Shown here: one piece after another, positions 1 to 10,266 of the stretch | How the letters are laid out: each line of letters starts with the position of its first letter | Position numbering within the stretch: position 1 is the stretch's first letter | Translations under genes and position numbers: made by a program | Origin: Laccaria trichodermophora | Lineage: Eukaryota > Basidiomycota > Agaricomycetes > Agaricales > Hydnangiaceae | Assembly (NCBI GenBank): GCA_018417955.1 | Contig: JACTVC010000016.1 | Coordinates: 434,001-498,000, forward strand | Direction of reading: 5' to 3' | DNA: 64,000 nt | Notes under the pieces: generated by a model | The model's input: the letters and a program-made list of their open reading frames with translations, nothing else | Told to the model about the DNA's origin: nothing | Databases searched by the model: none

Positions 1-1150
1 GTCTTTCTTTGAAGTTGTGGTGGGACTAGAACAAATTAAAGATTAATTGCTGGACGTGGCGTGAGGGGATTGTGCGTACCCTGTGGTCTACATGGTTGAG
101 CGGTGTTGGCTTCGAGTAGTGCATAAGGGTTATGTGCCGCTCGCAGTTCATCTTTACCTGCGTTGACGGAAACGAAAACCGAACGTTTTGTGGAAACGAA
201 ACGTCGGGGAATGGCTGCAACAACGTCGGCATGTGGTATTGAACGATAGAAGTAATGTCGTACTCACCCCACCCCCAACGTCCAATAAACTTGAGGTTCA
301 TGTGGAGCGCATCAAGCTGCCGAAATACACCACCACGAGGGATCTACTAACGGTCGTGCGGTTCTGGTTGCGTAAGCCGTACAGGGCGGTTTGGAGATAC
401 AAGTCGTTGTTGTTGGAGTAGCGGATGGTGTTCGTGCAGTTGGGCGGCTGATCGGGGGTACTGGTGTCCTTGAAACCGTGGCTCGACAGCACTGTGTCGG
501 GCAGGATGACGGGGTCCTTTGAGCTTGTAAGAAGCGATCAAGTTTCGGAAACGCCGAGTGGAGTGCCACTAGATGTCGGCTGTAAATGTCGTTGAGTCAG
601 TCAAGTGAACGACAAGATGGGAAGTCAGGGCCTGACACACCTTGACTCTTGAAAACATTCTTCGACATGAAGGATCACGAGAGCAGTAGCAAACGAGTGC
701 AGGAGTAGTGAAGATGGCGATGTTGTCGACGAGGTCGTGGTGGTTGAAATCATGTGGCGAAGAGTATCTCTTTTTGTCCCTCTCAGCCTTTGTTCAAATC
801 TGGTCCGCGCTATCAGGACGTGGAGGTCGCGGACCTCGACCCATTCATCGTCCATTTCCGTGATGATTCATCCCCACCAGACAAAGATCGAAGAAGCCGT
901 GCGTCCGTGTCGTCTGAAAGGTACTCCCAGTGATCGATATCAGTCAGGACGGCGGTGAGAAGGGCAATAACATAATTGGAGGAGGAGGAGCTGTGGGACG
1001 CGAATGACGCTCGGGAGAGGAGGAGCTGTGGAACAGGCATGTTGTCAAATTTGAGGGAAGTGCGAAGGTCGGCAGTCGTTGATCGTTGATTTCATCGAGG
1101 AGAAGGAGTGGGCGAATCTGGGTGTGTGAGGGAATACGCTGAGTTTTCAG
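1..1150. repeat. Dispersed repeat family, copy 1
   Basis: This stretch matches two other parts of the window. Blocks around 60-290 (ending in the shared ATTGTGC.TACCC and TCTACATGGTTG words) recur near 21070-21300. The block at 704-960 recurs at 21694-22240. The words GATGTTGTCGACGAGGTCGT and GTGCGTCCGTGTCGTCTGAA are shared. Minus-strand reading gives short peptide blocks kept between copies, for example DHWE.LSDDTDARLLR, but frames are broken by stops and indels. I do not recognise the encoded protein. The left edge is cut by the window. Confidence 0.6.
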
Positions 1151-1913
1151 TAGAGCTAGCTGGGTAAATGGTCCTTAGCAACCGCCGGTTTTGAATAGAA
1201 AAGACTGGGACTCACCTTACACACTCTCCATCAGGAAAACCGACCTAGCACGGCCAATGGTGGGGACTTGACGAATCAAATATGTTGGCACTCGAACTGA
1301 CCCTATAAGCCACCGCGCAGCAACTCCAGCTCCGAATTTTCAGCTATCAAAATGGATGTTCAGAGAGGGGCGAACTCGACGATGATCCGCCCACTCACTT
1401 TGAGACGTTCTATTGTTAAGACGGAAAAAAAAGACGTGTAGATTGCGCGCCGTTTTCTGGTTTCAGGTATGAGACTTGACACCGCGCAACCAAATCTGCC
1501 ATGGGTACTAGAGAAAGAAGGTCAGCAAGGCCCACGATGGTAGAGTCCACTCGTAAGCACCGCATATACATCAGTCCAATAGGCGCGTTAGGCGCCAACA
1601 ACGGACTTTATTCTCTCGTCGTGAGCCCTGCAGGTGCCATACGAAAGCAACACACTAGAAAGTTGAGCCCACTCACCAAAGACAGTAAACGACCGAGGAA
1701 TGAGAAAGACGAAGGTGAGGGCTTGGAGAAGACTCTAGAAGACTGGTGTCAAGAGTCGGAAAACCCCGGGCACATTTGCAACTGTCTGTAAAAATAGACA
1801 CAGGTACGCCTACACCTCGTGGCATGATTGGGGTCTGCCACTGTCTGGCAAGGGTTTGGGCGCTGACCTTTCTTTCCTCCCTCATCCTTAACGTCCATCT
1901 TCGATATCTCATC
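1151..1913. other. Upstream region of the NLR gene, no gene seen
   Basis: No recognisable coding sequence. Short open frames on both strands show no domain. The segment holds whatever promoter drives the NLR gene starting at 1914; I could not pick a TATA box or other site with confidence. Confidence 0.4.
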
Positions 1914-4761
1914 ATGAGCGGAGCGAACTTCTTTGCGGGAGCTCACCACTTCGTCGCCAACAACGGCACATTCATTGAAGCTAAGACTGTGAGTGTGATG
2001 TTTGCTAAAAGTATCTGTCAAGCAAGTTGACGGCGTTGGATCTGTTGCAGATCAACATCCACGGCAATAAGACGACGGGGGTCATTCCCCTTCCGCCAAA
2101 CCCAAGCACTCGGTTCACTGGGCGTGCGGAAGTCATTGCAAAACTCAAGCAGTATTTTTTCACCAATGCAAACAAGGTAGTTCAGAAGAGAAAGCTTTTC
2201 TTGTTATATGGAATGGGGGGTATTGGAAAGACTCAGATTTGCTTAAAGTTTGTTGAGGAAATGTCTGACAGGTGAGTACCTATTGAACACCAGTCTGACC
2301 ATTCCTGAAGAATTGAACTGTTCCCAGCTTCTCTCATGTTTTCTGGGTTGATGCATCCTCCTTAGGTACCATCATGCAGGCATTGAAGGGTCTTGGTCAA
2401 TCTTGTGGATTGGATGGCTCACCTGAGTCTGCTCTCTGGTGGATTGGCTCTCTGAAAGAGAATTACATCCTGATCTTTGATAATGCTGATGTTCTGTCAC
2501 CTGCTGCACTGGAGGGGTATTTCCCACCTGGAATGAGGGGAAACATTCTGATAACTAGTCGTAACTCTGCCATGATGACTCTGACTTCACATCAGAATTC
2601 GCTTGAAGTGACTGAAATGGAAGAGGGGGATGCTATTGAACTACTTCTGAAAGCTAGTTGCTTGGAATCATCTACATCAGATGTTCAAATCCAAGCCTCT
2701 AAGATTGTAACAGAGCTCTTCTGCTTTCCTCTTGCTATTGACCAAGCTGGTGCTTATATTGCTTCTGGGGGTACCACTATTGGAGACTACCTGGCACAAT
2801 ATTCCAAGCACCAAAAAACATTATTATCACATTCTGAATTTATTGGAGCTTCTAAGTATAATAAAACTGTCTATGAAACTTGGGAGCTGTCATATAAAGA
2901 ACTTCAGGAAAGGGCTAAATCTGATGATTCTTCTAAGGCCACTGAAGCCAATAGTGCAATGCTACTTCTAGAATTATTGCCTTTCTTCCATCATGAGGGA
3001 ATACCTGAGGAAATATTTTCTTATGCTGCCCTTTCAGAAGATGATGAAACTCCCATGTCAGATTTACCTCTTGCTAGTTCACTGTTGGACCGAAGACTAC
3101 TTCCACTTTGTAAGACAGGTACTTGGGATAATTTCATTTTTAGAGAGGGAATTCGAACATTGCTGTCATTCTCCTTAATCAAGAGGGGCCTTTCTGATAA
3201 TGTGTATTCAATGCATCCACTGGTTCATACCTGGGGTAGGGACAGATTGACTTTGAGTCAGAGGAAAAGATGTTGCTCAATGGTGTATGTCATGTTGTCT
3301 TGTTCACTAAGATGGGATGCAGACCAGCCATATGGATTCCAGAGGACCTTGGTAACACATGTGAGAGTGAATATGGAGTATTTAAAAGCAGAAAGCAATC
3401 AGAATATTATCAATTATATGGATGATGCTTATGCAAAATTTGGGAGACTGTTGAGGGAACAAGGACATTCAAAAGAAGCAGAAATATTGGACATCAAAGT
3501 CCTGGATAAAAGGAATGAAATTCTTGGGGTGGAACACCCAGACACAATCTCAGCCATGGCAAATCTAGCATCCTCATACGGAACCCTGGGAAAATACACA
3601 GAGGAAGAGACACTGAAGATCCAAGTTCTGGATGCAAGTAAGAGAATTCTTGGAGTGGAACACCCAGACACAATCAGAGCCATGGCAAATCTAGCAGTAA
3701 CATATCAGAGCCTGGGAAAATACACAGAGGCAGAGACACTGGAGATCCAAGTTCTGGATGCAAGGAAGAGAATTCTTGGAGTGGAACACCCAGATACAAT
3801 CTTTGCCATGGAAAATCTAGCATCTTCATATGGAAAATTGGGAAAATATACAGAGGCAGAGACACTGGACATCCAAGTTCTGGATGCAAGGAAGAGAATT
3901 CTTGGAGTGGAACACCCAGATACAATCTTTGCCATGGCAAATCTAGCATCTTCATATGAAAAATTGGGAAAATACACAGAGGCAGAGACACTGGACATCC
4001 AAGTTCTGGATGCAAGGAAGAGAATTCTTGGAGTGGAACACCCACACACAATCTTTGCCATGGCAAATCTAGCAGCAACATATCAGAGCCTGGGAAAATA
4101 CACAGAGGCAGAGACACTGGAGATCCAAGTTCTGGATGCAAGGAAGAGAATTCTTGGAGTGGAACACCCAGATACAATCTTTGCCATGGAAAATCTAGCA
4201 TCTTCATATGGAAAATTGGGAAAATATACAGAGGCAGAGACACTGGACATCCAAGTTCTGGATGCAAGGAAGAGAATTCTTGGAGTGGAACACCCAGGTA
4301 CAATCTTTGCCATGGCAAATCTAGCATCTTCATATGAAAAATTGGGAAAATACACAGAGGCAGAGACACTGGACATCCAAGTTCTCGATGCAAGGAAGAG
4401 AATTTTTGGAGTGGAACACCCAAAGACAATTAGAGCCATGGCAAATCTAGCAGTAACATATCATAGCCTGGGAAAATACACAGAGGCAGAGACACTGCAG
4501 ATCCAAGTTCTGGATGCAAGGAAGAGAATTCTTGGAGTGCAACACCCCCATACCATTCTAGCTGTGGAAAACTTAGCAGCCACCCTTAGAAGTCTGGGAA
4601 AGTACAGAGAGGCAGAGAAGCTAGTCATCCAAGTTAAGGCAGTCAAAAGCAGAGTTATTGGAGCAACATCCTGCCATGAAGATGTCACTATGACCAATAT
4701 CCAAGAAACTGAGGAGACTTCAAGAATGAATTCTGACAAAAAAGGTGTGTACTCATGTTAA
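1914..4761 (+). CDS. Fungal NLR: NB-ARC ATPase with C-terminal TPR array
   Basis: This is a STAND-class NTPase, a fungal NOD-like receptor. Such proteins act in non-self recognition or programmed cell death, with the NTPase as switch and the repeats as sensor. Exons are 1914-1988, 2051-2271 and 2328-4761, with GT-AG introns of 62 and 56 nt that join in frame to give 909 aa. Visible motifs: P-loop GMGGIGKT (79-86), Walker B LIFDNADV (147-154), GNILITSRN (170-178), a GLPL-like CFPLAIDQAGAYIAS (230-244) and an MHD-like SMHPLVHTW (393-401). Residues ~480-860 are nine 42-aa kinesin-light-chain-type TPR units. Exon 1 is a short Gly/Phe-rich peptide ahead of the NTPase and not a recognised effector domain. 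A further exon is possible: donor at 4745 and acceptor at 5072 would replace the last residues with a 16-residue tail. The start is the ATG whose exon splices cleanly to exon 2. Confidence 0.88.
3475..4640 (+). repeat. Tandem 126-bp TPR-coding repeats with 378-bp superperiod
   Basis: Nine in-frame 126-bp units encode the block beginning ILGVEHPDTI. Units 2-4 and 5-7 repeat as a trio: the word CATATCAGAGCCTGGG occurs at 3701 and again at 4079, exactly 378 bp (3 x 126) apart, and the following ~370 bp are almost identical. This indicates recent duplication of a three-unit block. Confidence 0.9.
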
Positions 4762-5887
4762 TTACTTTCTAAACCAACTCTCATGTTTATATAATTAGTA
4801 TATTCTTTTATCCAATCTTGTAAAGAAAACTTCAAAAATCATGTCTAAAATAGCACATTCATTTCAGAAGAAGAACACTCAACAATAATGAATTAACAGG
4901 AACTACTTTTTAATTCCCCTCCCACAATGATTCCATGCTTCTTAGTGATATTCTATCCTGTACTGATGTCTTGATATGCTGTTTAGTATATTGAATGGAA
5001 TATTTTTGTGTGACTGTTTTAATTATTAAGTGATTTAATGTAAGTATATCAAAATTATTTCATACTTTTACAGACTTTGAAGAAAATTGGCCCATGACAT
5101 TGGTGATATTCTTCTCAGAATGAAGGACAAATTTCACTACAACTTCAGTGTGATATGTTTAGAACTTTCACAGGACTTGTGCAGGCACCAGGTTAGCTAT
5201 ATAAGTGGAATCAACCAACAGAGGACTCCTGACGTGTGGCTCAAAAGTTGGACCACAAAATGAACAGATTTCCTGAAAATATGGAACACCAAAACTTATG
5301 TTGGTGCTGGAAGGCCACATTCATTGTGTGGACAGAAATGTCATGATGCCAGAAGGCTGGGTACCAGAAATGGACATATATCCAAGCAGGTATGTGATAG
5401 ATGGTAGCTTTGGGGTTCAATTCCTGAGGTATAGTTGTTTTGTATTTTCTCACTCCATTCATTATTATTTTTGAAAAAATACATTTCTGTTCTCCCTGAG
5501 CAGGCAATAAATCACACCATTGGCTTTTAATTTCATTATTATAGTAGGTGTACAGTTGAGTGCAAAAAGATGAAGGTTGGTTCATTTTTCTGGTTCTTTC
5601 TAAGAATCTATTGTATCTCAAATGTATTTGTGTATTCTTTTACATCATGTAGCTGTGATACACTTCCCTTGGTATGGAATAATTTCAGTACAAGGTGGAG
5701 CCTTGACAAGGTTTTTATTCTGGAGACCATTTTTGGCATGTGAAAAAAACAATATGCACTAACTGGGGAGGTAGCCAGAACATACCTCTGGTCAACCTGA
5801 ATGAGCTTATGAAAGAATTAGTTGAAAATATTGAGTGGTTATGCTTGTAGAGCCTCCACAAAATAGTCATTTTGTGCAATTTGAGGT
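4762..5887. other. AT-rich sequence 3' of the NLR gene
   Basis: No convincing gene. It may hold the last NLR exon (5073-5120, after TTTTACAG). A box-B-like GGGTTCAATTCC at 5413-5424 resembles the tRNA-like modules described at 13.6 and 19.7 kb, but no box A was found, so no tRNA is called. Confidence 0.35.
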
Positions 5888-6200
5888 CTTTATGCTGCCA
5901 CTGCTTTCTGAGTGGACTCTGGTCAGACTCCATTGGACTGAGGGTAATCAGAACAGAGATTTTTCTGCTTTGCAAGTGCAGCATTTTTCCGAGGATTTTC
6001 CAATGCTTTTCTGGCCATTTTTGGTTGGACCTTTCAGTCCAACAGACTTTTCTGGTGGACTACCAATGGACTAACAGCAAACCATCAGCTATAGTCCACT
6101 GGAAATGACCAAGACCAATGGAATTCCAACAGACACAACCAATGGAAGTCCAACGGAATTCCAACTGATGTGGCCAACAAAAGTCCAATGGATTTCCAAT
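5888..6200. repeat. Palindrome-rich transposon terminus (diverged)
   Basis: A dense array of short self-complementary words of the CCAATGGAATTCCAA type. It begins next to GGTCTTTATGCTGCC, which looks like a diverged copy of the GGTCTTTACACTCCCC terminus seen at 20.1 kb (reverse strand) and 8.6 kb. No coding content. Confidence 0.4.
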
Positions 6201-6685
6201 GGAATGCAAGCAAGCAGGGCTTGTTACTAGTATTATTACTGAAAAAGAAAATAAATAATAAACAACTAAATATCTACATAGTAAAGTATAGATGTCATGG
6301 CTAGTAGTTATAATGAGACCTGTGCTGTACAGTCCTGACCATTGGGTTTTTGCATTTTGTTCAGCTTGCGGGGTGAGCATTCCCAAATATATTTGAAAGT
6401 CACATGGCAAGTTGTGTGATGAATCTGTCACACCAACACAATTTCTTCCCACTCTTCCTCTTCTCCCCCCATCACCACCCTCCATCCCTCATCCTCTTGA
6501 CATTGCATAGCTGTGTCGTTTCAGTGTAGAACAATGTTCATGGGTCCCACAGGTAAGTCCCACATCACTATCTCCATCTCACTGCCCACTGACAACATTA
6601 ACAACAGGTCTGAAACCCTGGGGCCCATGGTGTGTCCCCCCTCGATTTTAGCACCTACTGACCAATTCGGCAGCACCATGATCCA
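6201..6685. other. No gene seen
   Basis: AT-rich then C-rich unique sequence. Open frames here have no recognisable domain and biased composition. Confidence 0.35.
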
Positions 6686-6689
6686 TCAC

Positions 6690-7650
6690 CAGCTCACATA
6701 CAACACCCACGCACCCTCCACCCCACTTCCCCACCCTCTTTTACCAACAGCGCCCATCACCCATCCACATGCAGCACCCATGCACTCTTCAACTCCCATT
6801 TCCCATCGTTTATACAGCAAGCATGCACTCTTCCACTCCCTTTCCCACCCTTTTCACCAACAGTGCCCAGTGCCTCTCATTCCACACCTCACAAACTTCC
6901 CAATTTGCCCATTTTGCAACAACCACCCACCTGCAGACCCTACGCACCCATGCACCCTTCCACTGCCCTTTCCCACCCTTTTCACCAACAGCACCCACTG
7001 CCTGTCGTTTTGTGCCCAATAAGCTGCTCAAACCCATCCATTTCACAAACAGTACCCACAGTGCCCTTTGCCTTTCCGTCAAACATCCACCAGCAGACTC
7101 ACCACATCTGCGTACCCCACCTTGTACCCTTCCACTCCCCTTTCCTACCCTTTCCACCAATGGGGCCCAGTGCCTCTTGTTCTGTGCCTCACAAACTTCC
7201 CAATTCTGCCCATTTTGCAACAACCACCCACCCCCAGACCCTATGCACCCACGCACCCTTCCACTCCCCTTTCCCACCCTTTTCACCCACCCCCTGTCGT
7301 TTTGCACCCAACAAACTCTTCAAACTCACCCATTTCACAAACAGTGCCCATAGCGCCATTTGCCATTCTGTCCAAACATCCACCAGCAGTCTCGCCACAT
7401 CTGTGTACCCTGCCTTGTACCCTTCCACTCCCCTTTCCCACCATTCTCACCAACAGTGCCCAGTGTCTGTCATTTTGCACCCAACATTGTTTCATGCCCA
7501 ACAAACTTCCCAACCACACTCATCCCCCACCATTTCACAAACAGCGCCCAACACCCATCCCTGCAGACTCAACACATCCGCTTCCACTCCCATCTCATAT
7601 TGTTTCATGCCCCACCTAAGACTCAACACATCCACATCCACTTCCCTCCT
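6690..7650. repeat. C-rich degenerate tandem repeats, ~295-300 bp period
   Basis: The word ACAAACTTCCCAAT occurs near 6891 and 7190 (299 bp apart), and AAACATCCACCAGCAG near 7080 and 7375 (295 bp). CCTTCCACTCCC recurs within each unit. About 2.3 copies of a composite unit made of shorter CCCACCC-type pieces are present. Several overlapping frames stay open through it because of base composition. I treat them as non-coding. Confidence 0.65.
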
Positions 7651-7849
7651 GTATCGTTTCGTGCCCCACCTTACATACACATGCCCTTTTAGTAGGAGAG
7701 TTACATACATCTGGTAGATAGTTTCTTTTGTATGTGTACATAGTTGGTATCTTTGCAAGTAAAAATTTCTTTGCAACTTGGACTTACATTTTTTTTTGTG
7801 AACTTTGAAGTGGACTGGTAGCTACCACTTACATCATGTACTCCTGAGC

Positions 7850-8613
7850 TGTACCACAGGAATTCCTGCTTAGCTGCCATAAATGAAATGAAATGAATTT
7901 TCATTCATTCATGGCACCTGTTTCATTCATTCCAGGCAACTGTTTCATTTTTTAAATTTCATTCCACCATGGCAACTGTTTCATTCTTTGCTTCATTCTT
8001 ACTAGGGCAGTCATTCATTTTTATTTCATTCTTCTCAGGTGCCTATTTCATTGTTAAAGCTGGGAAAATGATTATGTAATTGATGCGAAATATTTCAATG
8101 CCTTAATTGGCAACAGTATGCCTATCTTGTTATGTATTTGAGCCTCAAATCCAAAAATACCCCATGACCCCCCACACCACTGCAATAGAGCACAACACAC
8201 ATCAGGCATAATTGTATATCATTTCCTTATTTAGGTGTGTATTAAAACATTGAAATTGTTGCCTGAAAGAATGAAACAAAGATGAAATAACTGCCTGAAA
8301 AGAATGAAATGAAAATTCTACAGCAATGAATGAAAAAAAAAATGAAACGGTTGCCAGGAATGAATGAAATGAAGCAAAGAATGAAACAGTTGCCATGGTG
8401 GAATGAAATAAAAAAATGAAACATTTGCCAGGAATGAATGAAACAACATAAATTTCATTCTTGTCAGTAGAAATGAAGAAAAAATCAAAATGAAACAAAA
8501 AATATTTCATTGTCAATGGCAATGAATGAGAATGACTTGGAATGAAACAGGTGCCATGAATGAATGAAATGAAATTTCATTCACAGCAGCTAAGCAGGAA
8601 CTTCTGTGGTACA
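7850..8613. mobile_element. Small foldback element with TTTCATT-rich arms
   Basis: The left end GTACCACAGGAATTCCTGCT (7851-7870) matches the reverse complement of the right end near 8593-8612, and both continue into TTAGCTGC and long arms of TTTCATT-type words. The arms are about 7860-8060 and 8240-8610 around a ~180-bp unique loop. There is no ORF, so it is non-autonomous. A 12-bp palindrome TGGTAGCTACCA lies just outside the left arm (7816-7827). No clear target duplication was found. Confidence 0.6.
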
Positions 8614-8860
8614 TGGAGGTCTTTACTCTCCCCCACTAATTCCTCCCGGAATCCCACCTCAGTCCCGGAATTCCACAGGACTATTCATGGAATTTGGCAT
8701 TCCGCTGGACTGTGCCTGGAATATACACGGAATTCACTTTTCTTATTTTTGTCTTATGATTCCATGTCAGTCCAGCATGATTCTGCTGGACTGACAAGAA
8801 TTCTGTGGAACAGACAGCAGAATTCCCTTGGACCAGCTAAAATTCCATGTCTAATCGTTC
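8614..8860 (-). repeat. Palindrome-rich transposon terminus
   Basis: It begins with GGTCTTTACTCTCCCCCACT, closely matching the reverse complement of the 20.1-kb terminus (GGTCTTTACACTCCCCACTA). An array of GGAATTCCAC-like palindromes follows. It abuts the right end of the foldback element. No partner end or ORF could be assigned. Confidence 0.5.
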
Positions 8861-9168
8861 GAAGGTGATTGAAGGTCCGTAAGTTTGAATGATGAGGCAT
8901 AAGCTAGGCAAAACAGGGTTCCTCTGGCGCGTGAAACTGCGCCTCGGGAACCTGCGAAATCTATTTTGTAGCCTCGGTGTCCTATTACCTATGATGTATG
9001 TGAGGGAAGGGAAAGGGAGGGAGATGTTGGTGGATAAGGGGGGAAAAATAAAGTTGAGTTGAGCGTATGGGACTGGAGTGATGTTGTGAGAGGTCAAAAT
9101 AGAAAGTAAGTCCAAGAAAAAGTCTGTGTGAAAAAATACTAGTCCAATTTTGAAACTGTAGATGTCAA
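8861..9168. other. 3' flank of tyrosine-recombinase gene, no gene seen
   Basis: Purine-rich unique sequence downstream of the minus-strand recombinase ORF. No repeat pairing with the 5' flank at 11.5-11.8 kb could be made out by eye. Confidence 0.35.
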
Positions 9169-10227
9169 TCAGGTGTTAGCTGGTTGGTGCGCGGGGCGCC
9201 CAAATAACATGGCCTGAAGGAGGACGGGATTCTTTCTGATGTAGATCTGAAAGGTATCCGACGCCCATCGTCCAATAGCTTGAATGACATTAGGAGGTAC
9301 ACCTGCTTCAGCAAGCGAAGTGGCACCTCCCGCACGCATGGATTGACCTGCTATGTCGGAGGGGAAAAAATGATGGAGTCGCTTGATGAACCAGGAACGG
9401 GTCAGTACAATACCAGACTCACGCAGCCAGAGTTCAGGCTTGAGTGGGTGAAAGTGATCCCGGGAGGTGAGATATGATTTGAAGAAGGTGTGGGGGCTGG
9501 TTGGTAATGCAGTTCGTTTGATAATGACTAAATTTCCTTCATAAGTGCGGTCGGCCCTATGGCCAGGCAACAAAAATGAATAGGACTTAGTGGTGATGTC
9601 GACAGTGTGTCGCAAGATGACTTTGCGATAATTGCGGCGTGCCATGCTGTCTGGGAAAGTGAGCTCGCCAAGACGCATGAGTCCATGGAATCCCGTGAGT
9701 AACATTGCAAGGAAAAGTTTGTCGTCATGTTTAGTGGAAGTCCCCAAGGCGGAAACGACAGTTTTGAGATCATCGGTGGATAGGGGACATTTGCGTTTGA
9801 CAGGTGTTCCAAAATGACGTTGACAGCCTGTCATAGTTCTTGACACGAGCATTGAGTTGCGAGATTTCCGTACATCAGGGAAAAAAGGTTCAAGTTGATT
9901 GCAGATTCCTGACAGGTAAGAGTTGACCAAACTGGGTTTGATATGGGATGACATATAAACAACAAAGAAACTTAGAGTTTGTTCTGTTGGTTGGATGTTG
10001 AAATTGTGAATTTTGCAGAAAGTAAGGTAGGAGTTCAAAGCGGATGTGTATGTGATGTGAGATGAGTTGTCGATTGAAAACCCCAAGGCAATGGACCGTT
10101 CATGAACAAGTCTGTCAATGGTCCAAGGCTCTCGTTGGGGTTGGCGAGAGCCACGCGATATTGAGATCATTTTTTGATTACCCCCAGCAGTAATGATCGA
10201 GGGGGCTGTAAGGATAAATGACAACAT
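9169..10227 (-). CDS. Tyrosine recombinase (integrase) of a mobile element
   Basis: A 352-aa ORF with the C-terminal catalytic fold of tyrosine recombinases, which cut and join DNA through a 3'-phosphotyrosine. Visible residues: first Arg R185 in GLMRLGELT, second Arg R298 in QSMRAGGATSLAEAG, W321 in IGRWASD (the H/W position) and nucleophile Y329 in FQIYIRKNP. The usual His before R298 is Ser here, a replacement I associate with fungal retroelement/Crypton-type recombinases. It lies 39 bp downstream of a Gag-like gene on the same strand. No reverse transcriptase lies between or beside them, so the pair is either a Crypton-like DNA element or a DIRS/Ngaro derivative that lost its RT. An alternative start is Met20. 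Confidence 0.82.
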   Translation of the reverse strand: MLSFILTAPSIITAGGNQKMISISRGSRQPQREPWTIDRLVHERSIALGFSIDNSSHITYTSALNSYLTFCKIHNFNIQPTEQTLSFFVVYMSSHIKPSLVNSYLSGICNQLEPFFPDVRKSRNSMLVSRTMTGCQRHFGTPVKRKCPLSTDDLKTVVSALGTSTKHDDKLFLAMLLTGFHGLMRLGELTFPDSMARRNYRKVILRHTVDITTKSYSFLLPGHRADRTYEGNLVIIKRTALPTSPHTFFKSYLTSRDHFHPLKPELWLRESGIVLTRSWFIKRLHHFFPSDIAGQSMRAGGATSLAEAGVPPNVIQAIGRWASDTFQIYIRKNPVLLQAMLFGRPAHQPANT

Positions 10228-10266
10228 ACACTTCTGGGCAAGAATCGACTGATGTCGGGGGCAGGT

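Noticed and set aside
3674..4429. 251-codon minus-strand open frame with its own perfect repeats
   Set aside because: It is the antisense shadow of the TPR-coding repeats; its periodicity is that of the 126-bp units and the plus strand has clear NB-ARC/TPR motifs and introns.
5401..5440. tRNA gene suggested by a perfect box-B-like GGTTCAATTCC
   Set aside because: No box A or cloverleaf could be found upstream.
6863..7717. 284-codon Pro/Ser/His-rich open frame
   Set aside because: Other frames are open over the same C-rich tandem repeats, with no domain; openness follows from base composition.
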